In this document: positions 36,914-45,958 of the stretch, piece after piece
Numbering within the stretch: the first letter of the stretch is position 1
How the letters are laid out: each line of letters starts with the position of its first letter
Origin: Porticoccaceae bacterium
GTDB taxonomy: Bacteria > Pseudomonadota > Gammaproteobacteria > Pseudomonadales > Porticoccaceae
Direction of reading: 5' to 3'
Assembly (NCBI GenBank): GCA_029212965.1
Contig: JARGOV010000009.1
Coordinates: forward strand, 3,288-49,245
Length of the DNA stretch: 45,958 nucleotides
Notes under the pieces: model-generated
Databases searched by the model: none
The model's input: only the letters and a program-made list of their open reading frames with translations
What the model was told of the DNA's origin: nothing
Position numbers and translations under genes: made by a program

Positions 36914-38689
36914 TTACTTACCCTTGAGTGCTGTTTGCACCAGACCTTCGGTCAACAACTGAGGTAAAACTTGCGCCGACGTACCGCTAGGCGAGTAGTA
37001 CAGGTACAGGGGCACACCACTGCGACCGAATTCTTTCAATAACGCCGTAATTTCGCTGTTGCGATTGGTCCAGTCACCTTTCAAATAGACAATATTGTTT
37101 ACCCGCAAGGTTTCAGCAAAGGCTGTTGAGCTGAGAGCAATCTTTTCATTGGCCAAACAGGTAATGCACCAAGCGGCCGTCAAATTGACAAACACCGGCC
37201 GACCCTCGCTACGCAAATTGTCTAGCCGCACCTGGGAGTAAGGCTCCCAGAGCCTTTCATCAACAATTTTTGTCGGCGTAATAGCAAAAACCAAAGCTAT
37301 AACAGTGGCTAGCAGCGCAACCACTTGCTTCCAGGGCTTTGCACCAGTCCCACCCAGCCAGGCCCCAAAAGCCAGCAATAACATACCAATAGCGATCACA
37401 GCCACTTGATCAATACTGGTTTGGCGGCCCAGCACCCAGAGCAACCAAATAGCACTGGCATAAAGAGGAAAGGCTAGAAACTGGCGAAAACTCTGCATCC
37501 ATGGTCCCGGCGCTGGCAGCTTTTCAAGCAGCCCGGGTATCCAGCTCAGCAGCACAAAGGGCAACGCCATACCTACGCCCAGCATAGTAAATACCAGCAA
37601 ACTAATGACAGGGGTCTGGGTCAGCGCAAAGCCAAGGGCCGTCCCCATAAAAGGTGCGCTACAAGGACTGGCCACTACCGTTGCCAATACTCCGGTCATA
37701 AAGGAGGCACGTAGTGAAGTGCCAGTAGCTGCCGTCTGGCCAATATTCATCCACCGGGCACCCACCTCTAGCAAACCGGAAAAGCTCAGGCCCGCTGCAA
37801 ATAACAGGTATGCCAACAAACTCACGAAAATTGGCGACTGCAATTGAAAGCCCCAGCCCACAGCCTCACCTGCCTCGCGAAAAACCAACAACAAGGCAGC
37901 AATAGCAACGAAAGAAATAACAATGCCTGCTGTATAGGCCATGCCATGCAGATGCTTGCTGTGCTCACCCAAATGAGCGGAGGTCAAACTGAGTACTTTG
38001 ATGGACAAGACAGGAAAGACACAGGGCATCAAATTAAGAATAATACCGCCAAGAATGGCGAAGAGAAGCATGAGGGGTAGATTGAGCCCACTAGGACGAG
38101 CAGAAGCACTTGAGTCAATAACAGTCACCGCATTCGCGACGAGCGAAGATGGTTGATCTATTTCCACCAATCTTTGCGCCACCGCTCCCAGATCGCTACT
38201 GGCAAAATACTGAGTGCGGGGTGGATAACACAAACCAGCATCCGCGCAGCCCTGAGAGCTCACCGCAAGAGTCCAAGCCTGTGCTTTTAAGTCCACCGGC
38301 AAATCTACCCGTAGCGCGACCGCATCATAGTAAACCTGCAATTCCTTTTCATAATACTCATCATAAATGGCCTTGCCAGGAGGGTAATCCACTGCCAGCG
38401 GGAACCTGGCACCACGATCATCAATGACAACAACTGCAAACTTATGCTGGTAAAGGTAATAACTGGGGGCAGCACGCCAGTCGAGGAGTAAACCCTGAGC
38501 ACCTTTCGTCACCTGAAGTTGATACGCTTCTTCGACTGGTAAAAACACGGGGGAGGTGTCGGCTAACAGAGCGCTGGATGAATTACCAATGGCCTTGTCC
38601 CAACTCTGAGCATGGGCTAGCTGGCAAAACACCAGTGACAGGAGTAATACGCAACGGCCAAGCCCCCTCATCAATTCATCGCAACGCAC
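36914..38689 (-). CDS. dsbD: Protein-disulfide reductase DsbD
   Basis: Inner-membrane protein that carries electrons from cytosolic thioredoxin to periplasmic DsbC/DsbG and cytochrome c maturation. The start is uncertain: GTG at 38689 has GGAGAG seven bases upstream, while the ATG at 38671 begins a cleaner signal peptide (MRGLGRCVLLLSLVFCQLAH) without ribosome site. Three modules: periplasmic alpha domain with its Cys pair in QGCADAGLCYPP; the membrane domain of about eight helices with redox cysteines in NLMPCVFPV and ASPCSAPF; and the C-terminal thioredoxin-like gamma domain with AAWCITC. All six redox cysteines are present. On the same strand as aroQ-accBC. Confidence 0.94.
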   Translation of the reverse strand: MRCDELMRGLGRCVLLLSLVFCQLAHAQSWDKAIGNSSSALLADTSPVFLPVEEAYQLQVTKGAQGLLLDWRAAPSYYLYQHKFAVVVIDDRGARFPLAVDYPPGKAIYDEYYEKELQVYYDAVALRVDLPVDLKAQAWTLAVSSQGCADAGLCYPPRTQYFASSDLGAVAQRLVEIDQPSSLVANAVTVIDSSASARPSGLNLPLMLLFAILGGIILNLMPCVFPVLSIKVLSLTSAHLGEHSKHLHGMAYTAGIVISFVAIAALLLVFREAGEAVGWGFQLQSPIFVSLLAYLLFAAGLSFSGLLEVGARWMNIGQTAATGTSLRASFMTGVLATVVASPCSAPFMGTALGFALTQTPVISLLVFTMLGVGMALPFVLLSWIPGLLEKLPAPGPWMQSFRQFLAFPLYASAIWLLWVLGRQTSIDQVAVIAIGMLLLAFGAWLGGTGAKPWKQVVALLATVIALVFAITPTKIVDERLWEPYSQVRLDNLRSEGRPVFVNLTAAWCITCLANEKIALSSTAFAETLRVNNIVYLKGDWTNRNSEITALLKEFGRSGVPLYLYYSPSGTSAQVLPQLLTEGLVQTALKGK

Positions 38690-38863
38690 ACACTCTCTCC
38701 ATTTCGCCAGCTTAACCGGGAATTTTCGACTTGGCCTAAAAGTTGCCAAAATGTTTTACACTGTCGCTCAAGTTTTGCACTACCCGATAATAGCGCCTAT
38801 GCCAATAACGGCAACTGACGCCGTAATCGAGACACAAGTATACAAATAAAGAAGGAGTTAAAA

Positions 38864-39916
38864 ATGGCAAAGCCATGGTTTAAACAGTTGCTCAAAGACA
38901 AGGAAGAAACCGAACCAGCTGCCAGTAGTTACAACAGTCGCCTCGCCGATGAAGGAGAGACCGCTCGCTGGGCATTACGTATACTCGCCATCCTGTTGGT
39001 TGTCCTATGCGCCCTTAGCTGGTACTGGAGCCGCGAACCTAAATTAGACATCTCCCAGAATCTCGCTGGCCAACATACAGTTGCTGGCTCAGCCCTCACA
39101 TCCACTTTAATTGGTGTCATTGACATTCTACTCGAAAAACCTGGCGGCCTGCTAAGTAACGACATCATGCCCCCCGGTGTATTTCTCGACAATATTCCAA
39201 ACTGGGAATATGGCGTCATTATTCAGGTCCGCGACCTCTCTAAAGCCATGCGCGAAGCCTTCAGCCGCTCCCAGTCACAGTCAACGGAAGACAAAGACCT
39301 AGCTCTGGCCGAACCGCGTTTTAACTTTGATCTCGACAGTTGGATGCTCCCGGCTTCTGAAACAGAATATCGCAATGGCCGCAAATACCTGCAAGGCTAT
39401 CTCGTGCGTCTACTGGACGACGATGAGTACAACGCCCAGTTTTACGCCCGCGCCGACAATCTGCGCTATTGGCTGAGCACTGTCGAAACGCGCCTCGGCA
39501 GCCTGTCCCAACGACTCAGCGCCAGTGTCGGCCAAAAACGCATCAATATTGATCTCGCTGGTGATAGTGCAGCTGCCCAATCCACGCCAACACCCAGCGA
39601 AGAGATGGTTAAAACTTCGTGGACCGAACTCGACGATGTGTTTTACGAAGCACGTGGCACGTCCTGGGCTTTGGTACATTTTTTAAAAGCGGCCCAGGTG
39701 GATTTTGCCGATGTTCTGGCAAAGAAAAATGCTCGGGTGAGTCTTGAGCAAATTATCCGCGAACTTGAAGCCACGCAAGCGCCATTACGCAGCCCCATTC
39801 TACTTAACGGGAGTGGGTTCGGTTTACTGGCTAATCACTCACTAACCATGGCCTCCTATATAAGCCGTGCCAATGCGGCCATTATTGACTTAAGGGAGTT
39901 ATTGTCGCAGGGTTAG
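38864..39916 (+). CDS. DUF2333 family protein
   Basis: 350 residues with AAGGAG nine bases before the ATG. A cytosolic N-terminal part of about 38 residues, one membrane helix (ILAILLVVLCALSWYW near 40-55), and a large extracytoplasmic domain rich in helices. The family signature includes GGLLSNDIMPPGVFLDNIPN near 94-113, the conserved FxPPG-like turn and WEYG. Function unknown. The next gene on the same strand, 74 bp on, is a c-di-GMP protein, and the divergent gene is dsbD; such neighbours recur in Pseudomonas as I recall. Confidence 0.85.
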   Translation: MAKPWFKQLLKDKEETEPAASSYNSRLADEGETARWALRILAILLVVLCALSWYWSREPKLDISQNLAGQHTVAGSALTSTLIGVIDILLEKPGGLLSNDIMPPGVFLDNIPNWEYGVIIQVRDLSKAMREAFSRSQSQSTEDKDLALAEPRFNFDLDSWMLPASETEYRNGRKYLQGYLVRLLDDDEYNAQFYARADNLRYWLSTVETRLGSLSQRLSASVGQKRINIDLAGDSAAAQSTPTPSEEMVKTSWTELDDVFYEARGTSWALVHFLKAAQVDFADVLAKKNARVSLEQIIRELEATQAPLRSPILLNGSGFGLLANHSLTMASYISRANAAIIDLRELLSQG

Positions 39917-39990
39917 CGCCAAATGAAATAACCTGGCAGAGGATCTGCCAACTGCGAGACTAAGGAAATAGTCGGTTTCACGGAAACTGC

Positions 39991-42525
39991 ATGGCCACAA
40001 GCATTGCCATCCCTTCAAGCTACGCCAGTTCAGCCGAACTGGCTGGCGCCGTGGTCGACAGGCAAAACCACGGACTGGTGGCCCTAGACGCCAATGGGAT
40101 CATCCTGCTCTGGAATAACTGGATGCAAACGTGGACGGGCATTAACTGCGATCAAGCCATCGGCAAAAAATTTCTCAATCTCTTCCCCAGCCTACATGGT
40201 AGTACCTACGCCAAAACTATTACCAGTATCGATGCTCAAACCCAGAGCGTGACCTGGTTTCTCGATAGTGAACCCGAGCTGATCGACAGCATCGAAAGAG
40301 CCCTTGCCTCCGGTTACCGCACTCTACCCCTTTGTCGTATTGCCGTTACTCCTTTTACTCTGGCCGCTCAACCAGGTTCTTTGTTGGAGTTTTCAGAAGC
40401 TCCTTATAATGCCCTACTCGTCGACACTCCACCCGCTAAACACGCTAACCATGAGCCAAGTCATAGCAACTCGCACGGTACCAACCCACTGCCCAAAGAG
40501 GTTTTTCCCACAGCTCTACAAACCGAGGCCTTTGGTGTTATTTCCATTGATGCCCAAGGGCTTATCAAAACTTTAAACCAATGTTTTACGAAGATCATCG
40601 GATACCAACAACAGCAACTGCTCGGTAAAAAGTTGAGCCTGCTGTTTCCAAGTCTCGAAGGCTGCGATGATATCCGCTTTAATCTTGAACAAACTAGCCG
40701 TCTACACCAGGATAATATCTGTGAAGCTTTGGACTGCAACGGCAAAGTATTGCCATTGAAAGTATCGGTGTTTCAACACCCTCTGCAGGAACATACTCTG
40801 ACGTTAGTCTGCGAAGATTTCTCACAACAGCAAGGTCACCGGGACGCCGTATTCGCACAGCGCGAATTATTAACCGCTATTTATGGCGAAGTTGCCGATG
40901 CCATTATTTTGCTTAACACCAATGGTTTGGTCGAACATATCAACCCCACGGCTCTGGAGATGCTCGGCCTACGTACAACCCGAGTTGAAGGCACCCCAAT
41001 AGACGATTTACTGAGGCTCTCCCATAGTGAAGATGGTCCCAGCATCAACCCCCACCGGGAAGTACTGAACCGGGGTTCGGCCTGCCAAAGCCCTGACCCA
41101 ACCGTTCTCCACGTCACGGGTCGTCCCTCTCTTCAAGTGGTGGCCAGCGCATTACCGTTACGCGACCGCAAAAACCATCTTACCGGCTGTGTTTTAATTC
41201 TCCGCATCACCAACCCAGCCCATCGTGAATCCATCAAACTAGCCTGGCATATTGATCATGATGCCCTGACCCAGCTGCCTAACCGACATTTTCTCGAACG
41301 TGAGCTGACCCGAGCAATAGACATCACTCAGAGCACCAACAAAAAGCATGTACTCCTCTACCTCGATTTGTATAATTTTTCTTTGGTTAACGGTACCTGT
41401 GGCAAAGCTGCTGGCGATAATCTACTCAAACAATGCGCAATACTCTTCAAACAGACTACCAATGACAATGCCTTGGTCGCACGCATCGGCAACGACGAAT
41501 TCGCGATTCTCTTACTAGACTGCCCCCTAAAAGATGGTGAAGTCATCGCCGATAACATTATCTCCGCCATCAAGAATTTTAGCTTCCCTTGGGGTGAGCG
41601 CCGTCTGAAAATCGGCGTCAGTATTGGCGGTGAAGTCATTGACCGAGACAGTAGCTCAGATATAGATGTGCTGGTGACAGCCGCCTTTTCCTGTGCCGCT
41701 GCGCGTGAGTCAGGACGCAACCGGGCCTTCTTTCAATATCAACGAGAAAAGCTCAACGAACGGAAACAGGTCGCTGAGTGGGAGCCCCGCATTGCCGACG
41801 CCCTCGACCACGACGGCTTTTGCCTGCTTTATCAACCGATTGTGCCGGCCCGGGAGGTCGAGCACGGCGATCGTCATTACGAAGCACTGATTCGCATGGT
41901 CGATAGTAAAGGCAGGCTAATCTTGCCGGGGGAGTTTATACCCACCGCTGAGCTCTATGGCTTGATCGATGACATTGACCGCTGGGTAATCCACCGGGTA
42001 ATTACTGACATACTCTCACTTGATAGGTCCCAGCAACGCGATTTACGCGTATCGATCAACCTATCAGGACCAACGATTAGTGACGACCGCTTTATGCCCT
42101 TTTTGCTAGACACTATCGACAAGAGCGGTATCGAGCCCCACCACCTACAATTTGAGATAACCGAAACTGCCGCCATAAGCCAGTTTGATCGCGCCCTTGA
42201 GCTAATCAATGCATTAAAAGCCCGGGGCTGCCGCTTTTCACTCGATGATTTCGGTACCGGCTTGTCATCCCTCGGTTACCTCAAGCAAATGCCCGTCGAT
42301 TACCTGAAAATTGACGGATGCTTTATCCGCAATATGGAGCTAAATGACGTCGACTTTTCCATGGTCAGTACCATTAACCACCTTGCTCACGTCATGGGTA
42401 TCGCAACCATTGCCGAGTGTGTTGAGAACCAAATACAGCTATCGATGCTGCAGGAAATCGGCGTCGATTGCGTGCAGGGGTTCTTTATTGAAAAGCCCAA
42501 GTCCCTGTCCACTCTCATTATTTGA
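39991..42525 (+). CDS. PAS-PAS-PAS-GGDEF-EAL protein (predicted c-di-GMP phosphodiesterase)
   Basis: 844 residues, no membrane segment. PAS-type repeats are seen near 28-75 (GLVALDANGIILLWNNWMQT), 178-225 (GVISIDAQGLIKTLNQCFTK) and 303-350 (ILLNTNGLVEHINPTALEML). The GGDEF domain (about 425-580) reads R498-IGNDEF where an active cyclase needs RxGGDEF, so cyclase activity is doubtful. The EAL domain is complete: EAL at 631-633, INLSG, FEITETAA, DDFGTGLSS at 752-760, LKIDG, ECVE and QGFF. It should therefore hydrolyse c-di-GMP, with PAS and the GGDEF part as regulators. The ligand of the PAS domains is unknown. Confidence 0.9.
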   Translation: MATSIAIPSSYASSAELAGAVVDRQNHGLVALDANGIILLWNNWMQTWTGINCDQAIGKKFLNLFPSLHGSTYAKTITSIDAQTQSVTWFLDSEPELIDSIERALASGYRTLPLCRIAVTPFTLAAQPGSLLEFSEAPYNALLVDTPPAKHANHEPSHSNSHGTNPLPKEVFPTALQTEAFGVISIDAQGLIKTLNQCFTKIIGYQQQQLLGKKLSLLFPSLEGCDDIRFNLEQTSRLHQDNICEALDCNGKVLPLKVSVFQHPLQEHTLTLVCEDFSQQQGHRDAVFAQRELLTAIYGEVADAIILLNTNGLVEHINPTALEMLGLRTTRVEGTPIDDLLRLSHSEDGPSINPHREVLNRGSACQSPDPTVLHVTGRPSLQVVASALPLRDRKNHLTGCVLILRITNPAHRESIKLAWHIDHDALTQLPNRHFLERELTRAIDITQSTNKKHVLLYLDLYNFSLVNGTCGKAAGDNLLKQCAILFKQTTNDNALVARIGNDEFAILLLDCPLKDGEVIADNIISAIKNFSFPWGERRLKIGVSIGGEVIDRDSSSDIDVLVTAAFSCAAARESGRNRAFFQYQREKLNERKQVAEWEPRIADALDHDGFCLLYQPIVPAREVEHGDRHYEALIRMVDSKGRLILPGEFIPTAELYGLIDDIDRWVIHRVITDILSLDRSQQRDLRVSINLSGPTISDDRFMPFLLDTIDKSGIEPHHLQFEITETAAISQFDRALELINALKARGCRFSLDDFGTGLSSLGYLKQMPVDYLKIDGCFIRNMELNDVDFSMVSTINHLAHVMGIATIAECVENQIQLSMLQEIGVDCVQGFFIEKPKSLSTLII

Positions 42526-42582
42526 CCCCCCTTCGCCTGAGATAATCGAATAAATCAGTATCCGATATCAAGTCATACGCCC

Positions 42583-42789
42583 TCAACCAAAGCTTTCATC
42601 AAGCCGTCGCACTATCTTCGTAGGGTCATTAGCAAAACTGATGGGTTTTGAGCCCCTGACATAAGGCATAGTCAACTTAGCGGCGCTAACACTGGCAAAC
42701 TTGGTAATCGAGCACAGACTGATGTGCCGATTTTTAATTTGATCGGCTTTCACCCACTGCTTGTCTGTCTTGAACCCTGTCGGCCCAAG
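42583..42789 (-). other. Open frame in phase with trpC, directly after its stop codon
   Basis: Past the TAG of trpC the same frame runs on for 68 sense codons to a TGA at 42583. A GTG at 42753 could start a 56-residue product. I do not recognise the sequence. It contains KADQIKNRHISLCSIT and ANDPTKIVRRLDESFG. Third-position GC is neutral, so coding is unproven. It could be a remnant of another gene, a small gene, or chance. The 265 bp between the EAL gene and trpC otherwise hold no feature I can support. Confidence 0.3.
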
Positions 42790-43608
42790 CTAATTAAACA
42801 TTTCCATGAGCCGACGGCCCGGATCCTTGGCCTTCATAAAGGCTTCACCCACCAAAAAGGCATTAACCCCGTGACCACGCATCGCCATCACATCGTCGAT
42901 GGTATGAATGCCGCTTTCAGTAATCACTAAGCGGTCTGCAGGACATTTATCAAGTAGGTTAAACGTCGTTTCGAGCCGGGTACTAAAGGTGTGCAAATTG
43001 CGATTATTGATGCCTATTAAAGGCGTTGACAGTGTCAGCGCTGCATCCAGTTCCAGCGCATTATGCACTTCGACCAATACATCGAGTCCAATGTCTAATG
43101 CCAGATCATGCAGCTCTGTCATTTGCTGTGGCTCAAGCGCTGCTGCTATCAACAAAATACAGTCGGCACCGAGGGCTCGCGCCTCGACAACTTGATAGGG
43201 GTCGACAACGAAATCTTTACGCAGCAACGGCAGTGGCGTGGCGCTATGAGCTTGGCGTAAAAAGTCATCACAGCCCTGAAAAAAATCGACATCAGTGAGC
43301 ACAGAGAGGCAGGTCGCACCACCCTTTTCATAACTGCGGGCAATGCGCACCGGGTCAAAGTTTTCACAAATGACACCCTTGCTGGGCGAGGCTTTCTTGA
43401 CTTCGGCAATCACCGCCGGCAAGCCTTGCGCAACTTTACTTTGCATAGCGGCGGCAAAGCCACGACACGCGGGCATATCACTGACCTGTTGACGCAATGT
43501 CGCCAGGGAAAACTTGGCACTGCGCTCGGTCACCTCTTCACGCTTGCGTTTAAGAATGTTTTTCAAAATGGTTGGTGTATCACCCACCGCTGTTTGTCCT
43601 TCTGGCAT
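42790..43608 (-). CDS. trpC: Indole-3-glycerol phosphate synthase
   Basis: Converts CdRP to indole-3-glycerol phosphate in tryptophan synthesis; TIM barrel. It is 272 residues from the ATG at 43608, with AGGAA seven bases upstream. Seen: [15 protein letters not shown] near 11-25, [20 protein letters not shown] with the catalytic lysines near 66-85, [37 protein letters not shown] and TESGIH. No fused TrpF domain, so that step is elsewhere. It starts 12 bp after the trpD stop. Confidence 0.97.
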   Translation of the reverse strand: MPEGQTAVGDTPTILKNILKRKREEVTERSAKFSLATLRQQVSDMPACRGFAAAMQSKVAQGLPAVIAEVKKASPSKGVICENFDPVRIARSYEKGGATCLSVLTDVDFFQGCDDFLRQAHSATPLPLLRKDFVVDPYQVVEARALGADCILLIAAALEPQQMTELHDLALDIGLDVLVEVHNALELDAALTLSTPLIGINNRNLHTFSTRLETTFNLLDKCPADRLVITESGIHTIDDVMAMRGHGVNAFLVGEAFMKAKDPGRRLMEMFN

Positions 43609-43620
43609 TCGATTATTCCT

Positions 43621-44658
43621 TTACTCGGTTAACAGTGTGCTAAAAGCGGCCAGCTCATCAAGCTTTTCCAATGCCAACCCACTGGCGATAGTGTCCTGGG
43701 CCATGGCGACGCCCTCAGCGAGGCTGGAGGCAACACCACTGACATAAATGGCGGCACCCGCATTCAAGGCAAGCATATCGCCGGCTTTACGGCCGAGTGC
43801 AGTGGGCCGTGAACCTAGGGCATCGCGTATCAGCGCTAACGAACTGGCGGCATCGGCAACGCCAAGACCATCGAGGTCTTGCTCAGCAATACCAAAATCC
43901 GGGGGCGCAATGCGATATTCACGAATCGCCCCACCCTGTAATTCGGCCACACGAGTGCCGCCGGCAAGGCTAATTTCATCGAGGCCGTCGTCACTGTGCA
44001 CGACCATAATGTGCTCGCTGCCCAGACGCTGTAATACCTGAGCCACAGGTTTACAAAGGGCTGCATCGAACACACCGATCAATTGCCGCTTAACCCCGGC
44101 CGGATTAGTCATTGGACCAAGAATATTAAACAGGGTGCGCACGCCAAGCGCCTTGCGCGGTCCGGCGGCATGTCTCATAGCGCTGTGGTGCTGGGGGGCA
44201 AACATAAAACCGATGCCCTCGCTGTCCACACAGCGGGCGACCTGCGCGGCGTTGAGGTCGAGCCTTACTCCTGCCGCCTCCAATAAATCAGCGCTACCAC
44301 TCTTACTGGAGACCGAGCGATTGCCGTGCTTCACCACTCGCCCACCGCTCACAGCGACCACCAAAGCACTGGCGGTCGAGACATTAAACAAACTTGCGCC
44401 ATCGCCCCCAGTGCCGACAATATCGACCAAATGTTCACCGCTAACGCTGACCCCACTGGCCAGCTCACGCATAACCATTACGGCACCGGTAATTTCGTCA
44501 AGGCTTTCACCCTTCATGCGAAGCGCAACGAGAAAACCGGCTATTTGCTCCGGGCTGGCTTCACCGGTCATGATTTGGCGCATCACCGCGACCATTTGCT
44601 CTTGGCTAAGGTCGATCTTTTCTATCGCCTGAGCAATAGCAGTTTTTATATTCATCAT
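43621..44658 (-). CDS. trpD: Anthranilate phosphoribosyltransferase
   Basis: Transfers phosphoribose from PRPP to anthranilate. It is 345 residues; two adjacent ATGs (44658 and 44655) are possible. Seen: [20 protein letters not shown] near 84-103, which binds [23 protein letters not shown] near 112-130; [12 protein letters not shown] and [15 protein letters not shown]. It is 28 bp behind trpG and 12 bp ahead of trpC in a trpG-trpD-trpC order with separate TrpG and TrpD, not fused. Confidence 0.97.
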   Translation of the reverse strand: MMNIKTAIAQAIEKIDLSQEQMVAVMRQIMTGEASPEQIAGFLVALRMKGESLDEITGAVMVMRELASGVSVSGEHLVDIVGTGGDGASLFNVSTASALVVAVSGGRVVKHGNRSVSSKSGSADLLEAAGVRLDLNAAQVARCVDSEGIGFMFAPQHHSAMRHAAGPRKALGVRTLFNILGPMTNPAGVKRQLIGVFDAALCKPVAQVLQRLGSEHIMVVHSDDGLDEISLAGGTRVAELQGGAIREYRIAPPDFGIAEQDLDGLGVADAASSLALIRDALGSRPTALGRKAGDMLALNAGAAIYVSGVASSLAEGVAMAQDTIASGLALEKLDELAAFSTLLTE

Positions 44659-44686
44659 TTTATCCAGCTAAACGAAGGCGGGTAGG

Positions 44687-45277
44687 TTAACGCTCATCTG
44701 TACCTTCAAGAAAGTGACGTAGTAAGTCGTGACCGTGCTGACTGAGAATAGACTCAGGGTGAAACTGCACGCCTTCTACATCGAGTGTTTTATGGCGTAG
44801 GCCCATAATTTCGTCAAGCTCACCGTCATCGGTCTGCGTCCAGGCGGTGATTTCCAGGCAATCGGGCAAACTGTCTTTTTCAACCACCAGCGAGTGATAA
44901 CGCGTCGCTTCAAAGGGATTTGTCAGACCGCGAAAAATACCACCATTGTTGTGGTGAATGGACGATACCTTGCCGTGCATCACCTCACGTGCGCGCACCA
45001 CTTGGCCTCCAAAAGCCTGACCAATACTCTGATGGCCTAGGCAAATACCCAACAGTGGAATGCGCCCAGCAAAATGCTCAATCGTTGCCAGCGAGATACC
45101 CGCTTCATTGGGCGTACAGGGGCCGGGGGAAACGACTATTTTTTGTGGTGCCAGAGCTTCAATGTCAGCAATACTGAGTTCGTCATTGCGCACAACTTTA
45201 ACGTCACCACCCAGCTCGGCGAGATATTGCACCACGTTGTAGGTGAAGGAGTCGTAGTTATCAATCATTAAAATCAT
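44687..45277 (-). CDS. trpG: Anthranilate synthase component II (glutamine amidotransferase)
   Basis: Class I glutamine amidotransferase that supplies ammonia to TrpE. It is 196 residues. Seen: [16 protein letters not shown] at 4-19, [15 protein letters not shown], the nucleophile cysteine in [15 protein letters not shown] near 77-91, and the catalytic His-Glu in [13 protein letters not shown] near 171-183. It starts 4 bp after trpE. It may also serve p-aminobenzoate synthesis (PabA), as is usual for this group. Confidence 0.96.
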   Translation of the reverse strand: MILMIDNYDSFTYNVVQYLAELGGDVKVVRNDELSIADIEALAPQKIVVSPGPCTPNEAGISLATIEHFAGRIPLLGICLGHQSIGQAFGGQVVRAREVMHGKVSSIHHNNGGIFRGLTNPFEATRYHSLVVEKDSLPDCLEITAWTQTDDGELDEIMGLRHKTLDVEGVQFHPESILSQHGHDLLRHFLEGTDER

Positions 45278-45281
45278 CGTA

Positions 45282-45958
45282 TTACTCTCCCAGCACCATG
45301 GCAGCGGCGCGAAAAATGGCTCGTGCCTTGTTCATGGTCTCCTTCCACTCCAGGGCGGGTATGGAATCGGCGACAATGCCACCACCCGCTTGTACGTAGA
45401 GTTTGCCGTCTTTAATCACGGCGGTGCGAATCGCAATGGCGGTGTCCATATTACCGTTCCAGCCCAAATAACCCACTGCGCCGCCATAGATGCCGCGCTT
45501 CACGGGCTCCAGTTCGTCAATAATTTCCATCGCGCGAATCTTTGGTGCACCACTCAAGGTACCAGCGGGCAAGGTGGCACGCAGCACATCAATGGCCGAC
45601 AAATCGGGCTTCACCTGCCCGGTAACATTGGAGGTGATATGCATAACGTGGGAAAAACGCTCAACCACCATTTTTTCTGTCAGCTTCACTGTGCCAGTTT
45701 GCGCAATGCGGCCAACGTCATTGCGGCCCAGGTCAATCAGCATTAAATGCTCGGCAATCTCTTTCGGGTCGGCAAGCATTTCCGCCTCCATTGCCAAATC
45801 TTCTTCTTCAGTGTGACCACGACGGCGAGTACCGGCAATGGGGCGCACGGTGACTTCACCCTGTTCCAGACGCGTGAGAATTTCGGGCGACGAACCGGCA
45901 ATTTGGAAATCGCCCATATCGAGAAAATACAGATAGGGCGAGGGGTTTAAATTGCGCA
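45282..45958 (-). CDS. trpE: Anthranilate synthase component I (partial, cut by right edge)
   Basis: C-terminal part of the chorismate-binding subunit that makes anthranilate; about 224 residues visible, and the frame is open at the right edge, with [18 protein letters not shown] at the break. Seen: [67 protein letters not shown] and [13 protein letters not shown], all from the catalytic chorismate-binding half. N-terminal feedback residues and any trp attenuator lie outside the window. A PabB identity is less likely because trpG, trpD and trpC follow. Confidence 0.95.
   Translation of the reverse strand, partial: RNLNPSPYLYFLDMGDFQIAGSSPEILTRLEQGEVTVRPIAGTRRRGHTEEEDLAMEAEMLADPKEIAEHLMLIDLGRNDVGRIAQTGTVKLTEKMVVERFSHVMHITSNVTGQVKPDLSAIDVLRATLPAGTLSGAPKIRAMEIIDELEPVKRGIYGGAVGYLGWNGNMDTAIAIRTAVIKDGKLYVQAGGGIVADSIPALEWKETMNKARAIFRAAAMVLGE

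Noticed and set aside
44135-44632. 165-codon plus-strand open frame opposite trpD
   Set aside because: Antisense shadow of trpD; Ser/Thr/Ala-rich translation without recognisable domain.

Overview
The window is a dense stretch of ordinary bacterial chromosome: about 43 protein genes, no rRNA or tRNA that I can see, no CRISPR array, no insertion sequence and no prophage. The gene set and order point to a Gammaproteobacterium related to Pseudomonas or the Cellvibrionales/Spongiibacteraceae group. Reasons are the Mg-type HemB, the Vfr-like CRP, Fis behind DusB, PBP1b with a TPR lipoprotein, Coq7, the dsbD-aroQ-accB-accC-prmA-dusB-fis-purH block, and trpE-trpG-trpD-trpC. The organism is inferred from remembered gene orders, not from a search.

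Layout. (1) 1-3023, minus: transketolase followed by erythrose-4-phosphate dehydrogenase, cut by the left edge. (2) 3230-8605, plus: a methyl-cycle cluster made of an ArsR-methyltransferase fusion regulator (SahR-like), metK, ahcY and metF, then rsmE. A palindrome overlaps the candidate promoter of the regulator. (3) 8734-9900, an acyl-CoA dehydrogenase. (4) 9975-13807: a small unrecognised exported protein on the minus strand, then a plus-strand set of a retropepsin-like lipoprotein, an inactive-transglutaminase/7TM membrane protein and a RimK-like ATP-grasp ligase. This is the least understood functional unit here. (5) 13885-18818: ppnN, a second acyl-CoA dehydrogenase (minus), hemB and an RsmC/RlmG-type methyltransferase. 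(6) 18851-22889: PBP1b (mrcB) with a downstream TPR lipoprotein resembling the activator LpoP, both minus, and a divergent adenosine-kinase-like gene. (7) 22955-27748: vfr/crp, an OsmC-family gene, an intergenic region with a candidate small RNA, a LysR regulator, coq7 and a Ycf46-like AAA ATPase. (8) 27787-38689, mostly minus: purD, purH, fis, dusB, a DUF3426 protein, prmA, accC, accB, aroQ and dsbD, with a small DUF1653 gene between purD and purH. (9) 38864-42525, plus: a DUF2333 protein and a PAS-GGDEF-EAL protein. (10) 42790-45958, minus: trpE (cut by the right edge), trpG, trpD and trpC.

How the genes work together. MetK makes SAM, AhcY clears the SAH left by methyl transfer, and MetF supplies the methyl group for remaking methionine. 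Placing a SAH-type regulator in front of them suggests one feedback-controlled unit. Tkt makes erythrose 4-phosphate, the substrate of Epd. AccB and AccC are two parts of acetyl-CoA carboxylase. DusB and Fis overlap by 4 bp as in the classic dusB-fis operon. The trp genes convert chorismate to indole-glycerol phosphate, apart from the TrpF step, which is not in the window.

Points most worth a second look: the ATP-grasp/7TM/retropepsin operon with its cysteine-proline repeat linker; the candidate minus-strand sRNA at 24252-24350; crossing inverted repeats in front of the LysR gene; the LpoP-like partner of PBP1b; a GGDEF domain reading GNDEF beside an intact EAL domain; and an open frame continuing in phase past the trpC stop codon.
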